Below are positions 48,247 to 56,123 of a stretch of DNA of 64,000 nt, piece by piece. Both the position numbers and the translations under genes were made by a program. Below the pieces are notes generated by a model. It was not told the DNA's origin. It searched no databases and saw only the letters and a list, made by a program, of their open reading frames with translations. Position 1 is the stretch's first letter; every line of letters begins with the position of its first letter. The DNA is from Streptomyces curacoi (GTDB lineage Bacteria > Actinomycetota > Actinomycetes > Streptomycetales > Streptomycetaceae), in contig NZ_KQ947987.1 of NCBI RefSeq assembly GCF_001513975.1, positions 436,945-500,944 of the forward strand, in the 5' to 3' direction.

Positions 48247-48287
48247 GCGGCATACCACCACTGAGCGGCATACCAGCGCTGAGCGGC
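48234..48287. repeat. 18-bp tandem repeat x3 spanning the binding-protein stop codon
   Basis: Three contiguous units: ATACCAGCGCTGAGCGGC, ATACCACCACTGAGCGGC and ATACCAGCGCTGAGCGGC. The first unit contains the last codons (Tyr-Gln-Arg) and the TGA. Each copy keeps the TGA, so the protein end is unaffected. Confidence 0.8.
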
Positions 48288-48405
48288 GGGCGGCCGGCGG
48301 AAAACCCGTTGCCCGCCCCCTTCCGGCCCGCCTAACGTGCCGTACGTGGGACCCAACGCGATCTTCATTTCCGGTCAAGCCCGGGGCTGCACGTACTCCA
48401 TTCGG

Positions 48406-48459
48406 ATGCGCCGCGGCCCCGGTGCCCTGACCGGTCCGGGGAGCGACACCATTTCCTGA
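48406..48459 (+). promoter_or_regulatory. Candidate leader peptide upstream of erm
   Basis: A 17-codon ORF (MRRGPGALTGPGSDTIS) 96 bp before the erm SD. Many erm genes are induced through ribosome stalling on such leaders. No SD is obvious (GG at 48404) and no known stalling motif is recognised, so this is a weak candidate. Confidence 0.25.
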
Positions 48460-48494
48460 CGCCCGTGAGCGTCCGAGCTCCTCTTTTCTTCTCC

Positions 48495-48546
48495 GTCTTC
48501 CGGTCGGGGCCTTCGTCTGCCCGTTTCCCGTCACGGAAGACAAGGA
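48495..48546 (+). promoter_or_regulatory. Possible attenuator hairpin adjoining the erm SD
   Basis: GTCTTCCG (48495-48502) and CGGAAGAC (48534-48541) are a perfect 8-bp inverted repeat; the right arm directly touches the SD AAGGA (48542-48546) of the erm gene. Stem formation could restrict ribosome access, as in known erm attenuation systems. Inference only. Confidence 0.4.
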
Positions 48547-48555
48547 CCATCGGCC

Positions 48556-49335
48556 ATGGGCCGTCCCACCCGCGTTTCCCGCGCGCTCTCGCAGAACTTC
48601 CTCACCGACCGCGCCGCCGCCGCACGCCTCGCCGCACTCGCCGTACCCCGCCGCACCCGGCCCGCACTGCTCCTGGAAGTCGGCGCGGGCAAGGGCGCGT
48701 TGACCGAGCTGCTCGCCCCGCGCTGCCGCGAACTGCACGCGTACGAGATCGACCGGCGACTCGTGCCCGCCCTGCGGGCCCGCTTCTCGGGCGCACCCCA
48801 CGTGCGTGTCATCGATGAGGACTTCCTGGCCGCGCGGCCCCCGCGCACCCCCTTCTCGGTCGCCGGCAACGTCCCCTTCTCCCGCACCGCCGCCATCGTC
48901 GACTGGTGCCTGCGAGCACCCGCCCTCACCGACGCCACACTCCTCACCCAGCTGGAGTACGCCCGCAAACGCACCGGGGACTACGGGAGTTGGACCCGGC
49001 TGACGATCCTGACCTGGCCCCGCCACGAGTGGCGGCTGGTCGGCCGGGTCGGACGGCACAGCTTCCGGCCCGTGCCGCGGGTGGACGCCGGGATCGTACG
49101 GATCGAGCGGCGCCGTACGCCCCTGCTCGACGCCCGCGCGTACGACAGCTGGCGGCACCTGGTCGAGCTGGGCTTCTCCGGCGTCGGCGGATCGCTGCAC
49201 GCGTCGCTGCGCCGGGTACACCCGAGGCGGCGGGTCGACGCGGCGTTCCGCGGGGCCCGCCTCGACCCCGGGGTTCTCGTCGGTGAGGTGCCGCCGGGGG
49301 CGTGGCTGAGGCTGTACGAGGTGCTGGCTCCGTGA
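48556..49335 (+). CDS. erm(O): 23S rRNA adenine-N6-methyltransferase, Erm(O)/Lrm-like
   Basis: A 259-residue SAM-dependent methyltransferase that modifies A2058 of 23S rRNA, giving macrolide-lincosamide-streptogramin B resistance. N-terminus ALSQNFLTD is the Erm signature; motif [17 protein letters not shown]; motif [20 protein letters not shown] (NxPF type); [29 protein letters not shown]. From memory it closely resembles lrm of S. lividans. It is followed by mgt after 44 bp, as in that species. A hairpin touches its SD. ATG at 48556. Confidence 0.93.
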   Translation: MGRPTRVSRALSQNFLTDRAAAARLAALAVPRRTRPALLLEVGAGKGALTELLAPRCRELHAYEIDRRLVPALRARFSGAPHVRVIDEDFLAARPPRTPFSVAGNVPFSRTAAIVDWCLRAPALTDATLLTQLEYARKRTGDYGSWTRLTILTWPRHEWRLVGRVGRHSFRPVPRVDAGIVRIERRRTPLLDARAYDSWRHLVELGFSGVGGSLHASLRRVHPRRRVDAAFRGARLDPGVLVGEVPPGAWLRLYEVLAP

Positions 49336-49379
49336 AACCAAGTTGCACGAGACGTATCGTCTCGCGTACCGTCGTGGTC

Positions 49380-50606
49380 ATGACCAGTCCCGCTCACATC
49401 GCCATGTTCTCCATCGCCGCCCACGGCCACGTGAACCCCAGCCTGGAGGTGATCCGGGAGCTCGTGGCGCGCGGCCACCGGGTCACGTACGCGATTCCGC
49501 CCGCGTTCGCCGACAAGGTCGCCGAGACCGGCGCCGAACCCAGAATCTGGAACTCCACCCTGCCCGGACCCGACGCCGACCCGGAGGCCTGGGGCAGCAC
49601 CCTGCTGGACAACGTCGAGCCGTTCCTGGACGACGCGATCCAGGCGCTTCCCCAGCTGATCGAGGCCTACGAGGGGGACGAGGGGGACGAGCCGGACCTG
49701 GTCCTGCATGACATCACCTCGTACCCGGCCCGCGTGCTCGCCCACCGCTGGGGCGTGCCCGCGATCTCGCTCTCGCCGAACCTCGTCGCCTGGGAGGGCT
49801 ACGAGGAGGAGGTGGCCGAGCCGATGTGGGCGGAGCCGAAGAAGACCGAGCGCGGACAGGCGTACTACCGCCGCTTCCACGCCTGGCTGGAGGAGAACGG
49901 AATCACCCAGCACCCCGATCCGTTCGTCGGCCGGCCCGACCGCTCCCTCGTCCTCATCCCCAGGGCGTTGCAGCCCCACGCCGACCGCGTCGACGAGTCC
50001 GTGTACACCTTCGTCGGCGCCTGCCAGGGCGACCGCACCGCCGAGGGCGACTGGCAGCGGCCCGCCGACGCCGAGAAGGTCGTCCTCGTGTCGCTCGGCT
50101 CGGCCTTCACCAAGCAGCCCGCGTTCTACCGGGAGTGCGTGCGGGCCTTCGGCGACCTGCCCGGCTGGCACCTGGTGCTCCAGGTCGGCAGGCATGTGGA
50201 CCCGGCCGAGCTGGGGGACGTGCCGGCCAACGTGGAAGTGCGGTCGTGGGTGCCGCAGTTGGCCGTACTCAAGCAGGCCGACCTGTTCGTCACCCACGCC
50301 GGTGCCGGCGGCAGCCAGGAGGGCCTGGCCACGGCCACCCCGATGATCGCCGTACCGCAGGCCGTGGACCAGTTCGGCAACGCGGACATGCTCCAGGGGC
50401 TCGGCGTCGCCCGGCACGTCCCGACCGAGGAGGCCACCGCCGAGGCGCTGCGCGAGGCCGCCCTCGCGCTCGTCGACGACCCGGAGGTCGCCCGGCGCCT
50501 GAAGGACATCCAGGCGGAGATGGCGCGGGAGGGCGGGACCAGGCGGGCCGCCGACCTGATCGAGGCCGAGCTGGCCGCCGTACGCGACACCCGCGAGAAG
50601 GCGTGA
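49380..50606 (+). CDS. mgt: Macrolide-inactivating glycosyltransferase
   Basis: A 408-residue GT1-family enzyme that transfers glucose from UDP-glucose to the desosamine 2'-OH of macrolides. [20 protein letters not shown] at the N-terminus, [16 protein letters not shown] in the linker, and the GT1 signature [20 protein letters not shown] with [20 protein letters not shown]. From memory it resembles Mgt/OleD-type enzymes. The ATG at 49380 follows erm by 44 bp, so both are probably one resistance operon. A strong bidirectional terminator follows. Confidence 0.93.
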   Translation: MTSPAHIAMFSIAAHGHVNPSLEVIRELVARGHRVTYAIPPAFADKVAETGAEPRIWNSTLPGPDADPEAWGSTLLDNVEPFLDDAIQALPQLIEAYEGDEGDEPDLVLHDITSYPARVLAHRWGVPAISLSPNLVAWEGYEEEVAEPMWAEPKKTERGQAYYRRFHAWLEENGITQHPDPFVGRPDRSLVLIPRALQPHADRVDESVYTFVGACQGDRTAEGDWQRPADAEKVVLVSLGSAFTKQPAFYRECVRAFGDLPGWHLVLQVGRHVDPAELGDVPANVEVRSWVPQLAVLKQADLFVTHAGAGGSQEGLATATPMIAVPQAVDQFGNADMLQGLGVARHVPTEEATAEALREAALALVDDPEVARRLKDIQAEMAREGGTRRAADLIEAELAAVRDTREKA

Positions 50607-50610
50607 CAGG

Positions 50611-50649
50611 GCGGGGCCCGTCGACACCCCCGAGGTCGACGGGCCCCGC
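50611..50649. terminator. 15-bp perfect hairpin between mgt and MMPL gene
   Basis: GCGGGGCCCGTCGAC (50611-50625) pairs perfectly with GTCGACGGGCCCCGC (50635-50649) around a 9-nt loop. It lies between convergent genes and likely stops transcription from both sides. Confidence 0.8.
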
Positions 50650-50667
50650 TTCGCCGGGCAGGCGGGG

Positions 50668-52935
50668 TCAGACGGGCACCCGCTCGCCCTCGTCGTCCCG
50701 GGCCGCCCCGCGGGTCACGGCCTCGGGCGCCTCGTCGTGCGTCAGATCCGGCAGCCGGTTCAGCCACTTCGGCAGGTACCAGTTGCGCTCGCCCAGCAGC
50801 GCCATCACCGCGGGGAGCAGCACGCCCCGGATGATCGTCGCGTCGATGAGCACCGCCGCCGCGAGGCCCACGCCCATCTGCTTCATGGACTGCATCGACA
50901 GCGTGCCGAAGATCGCGAACACGGCGACCATGATGACCGCGGCGCTGGTGACCACCCCGGCCGTGGTGACCACGCCGTGCTGGATCGCGTCCTTCGTGCT
51001 GCGGCCCCGCAGCCGCGCCTCGCGGATCCGCGAGACCACGAACACGTGGTAGTCCATCGACAGGCCGAACAGGATCACGAACAGGAACAGCGGCAGCCAG
51101 GTGATGATGGCGCCGACGCCCTCCGCGCCCACCAGGGACGCGCCCCAGCCGTGCTGGAAGACGGCGACGAGGATGCCGTAGGCCGCGCCCACCGACAGCA
51201 GGTTCAGCACGATCGAGGTGAGCGCCACCGTCAGCGAACGGAACGACAGCAGCATCAGTCCGAAGGCGAAGACCACGACGAACGCGAAGACCGGGATGAC
51301 CGCTCCGGCCAGCTGGTCGTTGAAGTCCTTCGAGCCCGCGACCTGCCCGGTGATGGGCGCCTCGACGCCGTCGACCTTGCCGAGCGTGGCCGGCCGCACC
51401 TCGTCGCGCAGCTTGTCCAGGCTCGCGCCCGCCCTGTCGAGGTCGGAGCCGCCGACCAGCGGGACGTAGACGAAGGCGAGGTTGTGCTCGTCGTGCAGCT
51501 TGATCTCCACCGGGCCGCGCGAGGCACCCGAACTGATCGCCCGCTCACGGAAGTCGGCGAGCGCGGACGTCACCTCGGGAGCGTTGATGTCATCGGCCCT
51601 GACGACGACCTCGGCCGGGTCGGAGCCGCCCGGGAAGGCCTCGTTGAGGCGGTTGTACGTCTGTACGATCGGCAGCGAGTCGCCGAACTCCTGGTCCAGC
51701 GTGAGGTTCTGCGTCTTCATGCCGAGCGCGGGCGCCGCGATGGCGAGCAGCGCACCGGCCGCGACGACCACCGAGATGACGGGCCGCGCGAGCACTCCCT
51801 TGAGCACCGCCGTCCAGAACCGGCTCTCGCGGTTGCCGCGGCCCCGGTTGCGGCGGAACTTGCTCTCCGGGTGCAGGAAGGGAATCTTGCCCTTCTCGAC
51901 CCGCTCGCCCAGCAGCGACAGCAGCGCCGGCAGCACCGTCACCGACCCGACCATGGCGACCGCCACGACCATCAGCGAGGCCAGGCCCATCGCCTCGAAC
52001 TCGGCGAGCCCGGTGAACAGCATGCCCGCCATCGCCACGCACACCGTGACACCGGAGACGATGATCGCGCGGCCACTGGTGGCGGCGGCGACCCTGAGGG
52101 CGGTCTGCGCGTCCCGGCCGGCCTCGCGCTCCTCGCGCTCACGGCGCAGATAGAACAGGCAGTAGTCGACGCCGACGGCCAGACCGACCAGCAGCATCAC
52201 GGAGTTCGCGGTGTCACTCATCGGCATCACATGGCTGACGAGGCCCATCAGGCCCATCGTCGCCATGATCGCGGTGATCGCCAGCAGCACCGGCAGCAGC
52301 GCCGCCACCAGCGCGCCGAAGGCGATGAGCAGAATGCCGAGGGCCACCGGCACCGCGGAGTACTCGGCCTTCTGGAAGTCGTCCCCGAACGCGTCGTCGA
52401 ACGTCTTCATCATGCTCGCGCCGCCGATCTCCTCGATCCGCAGCGACGAGTGGTCCCGCTGGACGTCCGCCACGGCCTTCAGCACCGGCTCGACGCGCTC
52501 GCCCGCGGTGTCCGCCTCGCCGCGCATGTCGAACTGCACCAGCGCGCTGCGGCCGTCCTTGGAGATCGTCTTCGTGTCGTACGGCGACGTCACCTCCGTG
52601 ACCCTGCCGGTGCCCTCGACCGCCTCGACGACCGCGGTGACCGCGGCCCTGAACTCGGCGTCGGTGGCCTTGAGCGAACCGTCCTTCGCCTGGATCAGGA
52701 CCGTCTCACCGGCCGGCTCCTCGATCCCGGCGTCCTCGACGATCTTGGCGGCGGTGTGTGTCTCGCCCTTCAGCTGATCGCTGTCCTTGACGTCGACCCG
52801 GCCCGCCGCCGAGCCGAGCCCCATCGCCAGGACGACGAACAGCACCCAGATGCCGACCGCCGCCCATCGGTGCCGGGCGCTCCAGCCGCCGGCCCGGGCG
52901 GCGAGCCCCCGCACCCGAGAATCTCCGTTCCCCAT
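50668..52935 (-). CDS. MMPL-family RND-type transporter
   Basis: A 755-residue membrane transporter with twelve predicted TM helices in two halves, each with a large extracytoplasmic loop. Signatures: ARHRWAAVGIWVLFVVLAMG at the start, VDYCLFYLRREREEREAGRD and FGLSMDYHVFVVSRIREARL in the TM4/TM10 regions (GxxxDY proton-relay motif). Likely exports lipids, drugs or siderophores. The ATG at 52935 follows GGGGGAT. It is convergent with the erm-mgt operon, and whether it belongs to the resistance set is uncertain. Confidence 0.92.
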   Translation of the reverse strand: MGNGDSRVRGLAARAGGWSARHRWAAVGIWVLFVVLAMGLGSAAGRVDVKDSDQLKGETHTAAKIVEDAGIEEPAGETVLIQAKDGSLKATDAEFRAAVTAVVEAVEGTGRVTEVTSPYDTKTISKDGRSALVQFDMRGEADTAGERVEPVLKAVADVQRDHSSLRIEEIGGASMMKTFDDAFGDDFQKAEYSAVPVALGILLIAFGALVAALLPVLLAITAIMATMGLMGLVSHVMPMSDTANSVMLLVGLAVGVDYCLFYLRREREEREAGRDAQTALRVAAATSGRAIIVSGVTVCVAMAGMLFTGLAEFEAMGLASLMVVAVAMVGSVTVLPALLSLLGERVEKGKIPFLHPESKFRRNRGRGNRESRFWTAVLKGVLARPVISVVVAAGALLAIAAPALGMKTQNLTLDQEFGDSLPIVQTYNRLNEAFPGGSDPAEVVVRADDINAPEVTSALADFRERAISSGASRGPVEIKLHDEHNLAFVYVPLVGGSDLDRAGASLDKLRDEVRPATLGKVDGVEAPITGQVAGSKDFNDQLAGAVIPVFAFVVVFAFGLMLLSFRSLTVALTSIVLNLLSVGAAYGILVAVFQHGWGASLVGAEGVGAIITWLPLFLFVILFGLSMDYHVFVVSRIREARLRGRSTKDAIQHGVVTTAGVVTSAAVIMVAVFAIFGTLSMQSMKQMGVGLAAAVLIDATIIRGVLLPAVMALLGERNWYLPKWLNRLPDLTHDEAPEAVTRGAARDDEGERVPV

Positions 52936-53158
52936 GACGGGCCATCCCCCTTGACTGCGGTGGCAGCCCCCTGCCGCCACCTTTCGTTTCGAAGGTATGG
53001 GCCGGATAAAGACATCTCGTCGTGCTGCCCGGTGAAGTACGGCGGCCGAAACTCATCCGCTCGGGCCCCTGGCCCTCCCCACTGGGGAGGACATGGGCCC
53101 CTTACATCGACCCAGAACATCTCGGGGGCGGCGATCAGGGGCGCGAGATCGTGCCGCG

Positions 53159-53271
53159 CCTCAGGGCCTGTCCGGCGGATCATGCCGGCGTCGCGGGCTC
53201 TGGCACGCTCGGCTTGGCCGGTCAGCACTGTTCCTTGCAGCCGACCTGATACGCCGGACAGGCCCTAGGCT
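53159..53271. mobile_element. MITE-like element with about 24-bp inverted ends, no transposase
   Basis: The ends CAGGGCCTGTCCGGCGGATCA (left, from about 53162) and the reverse complement of TGATACGCCGGACAGGCCCT (right, to about 53268) match with one mismatch, and weaker similarity continues inward. The 113-bp element has no ORF. Such GGCCTGTCCGGCG ends resemble the ends of IS5-type Streptomyces insertion sequences, from memory. Its right end stops only about 7-10 bp before the ATG of the DUF1697 gene, so it replaces or provides the SD/promoter region. Confidence 0.6.
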
Positions 53272-53277
53272 GGCCGG

Positions 53278-53826
53278 ATGACGACGACGTATGCGGCGCT
53301 CCTGCGCGGAGTCAACGTGGGCGGCAGCAGAAAAGTCCCGATGGCCCACCTGCGGACCCTGATGACCGGCCTCGGCTACGACGGCGTACGTACCTACCTG
53401 CAGAGTGGCCAGGCGGTCTTCGCGACCGACCACGGCGACGAGACCTCCCTGGCCGCGGAGATCGCGGCGACGATCCAGCAGCACTTCGGCTTCGACGTGG
53501 ACGTCCTCGTGCGCGACCACGCCTATCTCAAGGCGATCGCCGACAACTGCCCTTTTCCGGCCGCCGAGTTGGAGCCGAAGCAGCTCCACGTCACCTACTA
53601 CTCCGCCCCGGTGGACGCCGAGCGCTTCGCGGAGATCGACCCGGCCGCCTACCTGCCGGAGGAGTTCCGGCTCGGCGACCGTGCGCTGTATCTGTACGCC
53701 CCGGACGGCCTGGGCCGCTCCAAGCTCGCCGAAATTCTGTCGCGCCCTCGGATCAACAAGGGTTTGATCGCCACCAGTCGTAACTGGAACACCGTGGTGA
53801 AACTCGTGGAGATGACCGGTGACTGA
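53278..53826 (+). CDS. DUF1697 family protein
   Basis: A 182-residue protein of the DUF1697 family, function unknown. Signature start TYAALLRGVNVGGSRKVPMA, LGYDGVRTYLQSGQAVF, and end INKGLIATSRNWNTVVKLVE. Complete. The ATG at 53278 is directly preceded by the MITE-like element; the only purine-rich stretch upstream is CTGGCCGG, a poor SD. Confidence 0.88.
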   Translation: MTTTYAALLRGVNVGGSRKVPMAHLRTLMTGLGYDGVRTYLQSGQAVFATDHGDETSLAAEIAATIQQHFGFDVDVLVRDHAYLKAIADNCPFPAAELEPKQLHVTYYSAPVDAERFAEIDPAAYLPEEFRLGDRALYLYAPDGLGRSKLAEILSRPRINKGLIATSRNWNTVVKLVEMTGD

Positions 53827-54102
53827 CGTCCGCGACACCGCCACGAGTTCGGTTCGTCGGGACGGCGCTGGGACAAGGCGTCGACCGTGTCCCGCCTGCC
53901 CGTGGACACCGATCCGGCGGACCGGTACGTCGTCACCTCCGAGATCCGAGGCGTCCAGCTCGCGCCGGACATCGTCCACCTCACCTTCGACACGGAGTAC
54001 CTCGGCAGGCACGCGCACCGCAGTTCCCTCTGGCGGCTGACGGCCGACGGGTGGCAGATGTACTTCCACCAGGGGACGCCGTTCAACGCTGCGGAAGACT
54101 GA
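53827..54102 (+). pseudogene. DUF4440/NTF2-like protein, 5'-truncated remnant
   Basis: Reading frame after the DUF1697 stop encodes HEFGSSGRRWDK, then YVVTSEIRGVQLAPDIVHLT and HRSSLWRLTADGWQMYFHQG. This is the second half of a DUF4440 (NTF2-like) domain (HEFGxxGRxWxR; RxSxWRxxxxGWxxxFHQGT). The first 40 or so residues and a start codon are missing; an in-frame TGA lies at 53824. A GTG at 53887 would give a 71-residue fragment. I consider it a remnant. Confidence 0.6.
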
Positions 54103-54945
54103 CCTCGCGCAGCCCGAACCAGGGCGACTTGGAGAGGATCTCGCGGGGCGGCGCCAGCCGCGGCTCCGCGTACAGGCGCCGGGCGTCGTCGTCGGTCCGC
54201 GCGGCGGCGACGGCGTCCAGGAGGGCGAGGTCGTCCGCGGAGAGCGACTCGTGGTCCTCGAAACCCGCCAGCGGCTCCCAGCCGTCCCAGGGCAGCGTCT
54301 CGACGCCGTTCCGGCAGGCCAGATCGAGGACGAGGCTGCCCCGCACGAACCACATCCCGCGCAGGCCCGGGTCGGACCAGAACCCGAACGTCTCCGGGTC
54401 CGCCTCCCCGGCCCGGCACGCCCGCCAGGCCTCGCCCGCCACGAGGAACCGGTCGCGCGGGACGTCGAGCGGGTCGAAGTCGATGTGGTCGTACGACGGA
54501 TGCAGGACCTGTGGGTCGACCAGCCGCCAACCGCCGTCCGGAAGGCGGTACTCGGTGACCCAGTGGTCCTCGTGGAAGCCGTCGACGAAGTAGGTGCCGA
54601 AGCCGCCGCGGACCCGGGCGGGCGTGCCCGTCGCCCGCAGCAGGGAGACATGCAGCAGCGCGAAGTCCCGGCAGGTGCCCACGAAGCGCTCCTCCGGCTT
54701 GCGCGCCCCGGTCAGCGAGCCGTCCCCCCGCTCACGCAGGATCCGCAGGATCTCGGTGACATAGCGGGACTCCGCGTCCTCGTGCAGCCGCCGCTCGGGG
54801 ATGGCGTGTCCCAGGCGGCCCCCCGTCGCCCTGATGGATAGTTCCGCACTACATGCGCGAGTTGGCCAGGATCACTCGGCAGCCCACTGACGTCCAGGTC
54901 CCCCGGATCGCTGTACGGCGACTGCTTCAGGTGGAAGTCGTCCAT
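54083..54945 (-). pseudogene. Transglutaminase-like protein broken by two frameshifts
   Basis: The C-terminal 200 residues are intact in one frame: FVGTCRDFALLHVSLLRATG (catalytic Cys), HEDHWVTEYRLPDGGW (His) and RLVDPQVLH (Asp). The proper N-terminus is in another frame: MDDFHLKQSPYSDPGDLDVS ... LAHVVRN. Between them, IHQGDG reads in the third frame, then GRLGHAIPERRLHEDAESRY resumes in the frame of the core. The second shift lies at a run of six G (one more than needed). The frames are not restored, so no full-length product can be made; a shortened one could start at GTG 54682. Sequencing error cannot be excluded. Confidence 0.65.
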
Positions 54946-55013
54946 GCCGAGGAGCGTGAACCCTGCCCCAAGGGCAAGGTCAACGCGGCGGACGGCTGTG
55001 CGAGGCTCGTCCC

Positions 55014-56030
55014 ATGCGCTACATCATCATCGGGGCAGGGGCGGTCGGCGGCGTCATCGGCGGCCGGCTCGCGGGCTCGGGACACGAGGTCGTACTGGTC
55101 GCACGGGGTGCCCACTTCCAGGCACTGCGGGACCGCGGGCTGCGCCTCAGAGTGCCGGAGGGCGAGCTGACCCACCGGCTGCCGGTCGTCGAAGGACCGG
55201 CCGCGCTCGGGGAGCTGCGGCCCGACGACGTTCTCGTCCTCGCGGTCAAGACGCAGGACAGCGTGGCCGCGCTGCAGACCTGGGCGCCCGCGCCCGTCAC
55301 CGGCGGCGGTACGGCCGCCGAGCGGCTGCCGCTGTTCTGCGCGCAGAACGGTGTCGAAAGCCAGCGGCTCGCCCTGCGGCTCTTGCGACGGGTGTACGGC
55401 GTCTGCGTCTGGCTGCCGTCGACGTACGTCGAACCCGGCGTCGTCTCCGCCGCCGGCAGCCCCCTCACCGGCATCCTGCACCTCGGCCGCCATCCGCACG
55501 GCACCGACGAGACCGCCCGCCTCGTCGCCGCCGACCTGGAGAAGTCGCACTTCGAGGCGCCGGTCGTGGCGGACGTGGCGCGCTGGCAGTACGCCAAGCT
55601 GCTGGCCAACCTCGGCAACGCCCTGGAGGCGGTGACCGGCCCCGTCGACAGCGAGGAGGCCGCAGCCCTGTTCCGGCGTGTGCGGGCCGAGGGCGCGGCC
55701 GTGCTCGACGCCGCCGGGATCGCGTACGCGAGCACCGAGGAGCAGCAGGCGGTGCGGGGCGACAAGGTCACCCTCGTCCCCCTCGACGGCGCCCCGCGCG
55801 GCGGCGGCTCCTCCTGGCAGTCCCTCACCCGCGGCACCGGCACCATCGAGGCCGACTACCTCAACGGCGAGATCGCCCTCCTCGGCCGCCTGCACGGCGT
55901 ACCGACCCCGCTGAACGAGCTCCTGCAGCACCTCGCCAACACCTTCGCGCGCGAGCGGCGGGCGGCGGGATCGATGCCGGTGGGGGAACTGGTGCGGCTG
56001 GCGGAGGAGGCGGTTGTCAACACGCGCTGA
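55014..56030 (+). CDS. Ketopantoate reductase-like (PanE/ApbA) oxidoreductase
   Basis: A 338-residue NADPH-dependent reductase. Rossmann motif IIIGAGAVGGVIGGRLAGSG, then DDVLVLAVKTQDSVAAL, CAQNGVESQRLALRLL (conserved Asn), and catalytic Lys region WQYAKLLANLGNALEAV. The C-terminal helical ApbA_C domain includes GSSWQSLTRGTGTIEADYLN (Ser and Glu). It may make pantoate for coenzyme A or act on another 2-oxo acid; genomes often hold several paralogues. ATG at 55014. Confidence 0.85.
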   Translation: MRYIIIGAGAVGGVIGGRLAGSGHEVVLVARGAHFQALRDRGLRLRVPEGELTHRLPVVEGPAALGELRPDDVLVLAVKTQDSVAALQTWAPAPVTGGGTAAERLPLFCAQNGVESQRLALRLLRRVYGVCVWLPSTYVEPGVVSAAGSPLTGILHLGRHPHGTDETARLVAADLEKSHFEAPVVADVARWQYAKLLANLGNALEAVTGPVDSEEAAALFRRVRAEGAAVLDAAGIAYASTEEQQAVRGDKVTLVPLDGAPRGGGSSWQSLTRGTGTIEADYLNGEIALLGRLHGVPTPLNELLQHLANTFARERRAAGSMPVGELVRLAEEAVVNTR

Positions 56031-56123
56031 CCGTCATGCGGCGACTCGCGCGAACTCCGGGACAAGGCACGGCCGTTGTCCCTAGGGTGAACCCCGCCAA
56101 GACAGCAGGAAGGGCAGGTCACC

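Noticed and set aside
48465..48818. GTG ORF (48465) as an erm leader gene
   Set aside because: It reads through the erm start in another frame for 117 codons and has no stalling or hairpin logic; its composition is Pro/Arg-rich shadow.
46183..49341. A 1052-codon minus-strand ORF over the ABC operon and erm
   Set aside because: Shadow of four well-supported plus-strand genes.
48556..52935. Part of a macrolide biosynthetic cluster
   Set aside because: erm, mgt and MMPL genes have no polyketide synthase or sugar-biosynthesis genes around them; a resistance locus is sufficient.
53887..54102. Functional 71-residue gene
   Set aside because: The domain homology extends upstream of the GTG into sequence without a start, showing truncation.
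54712..54945. Separate 77-residue minus-strand gene
   Set aside because: Its first 35 residues are the N-terminus of the frameshifted transglutaminase; the rest is out of frame.
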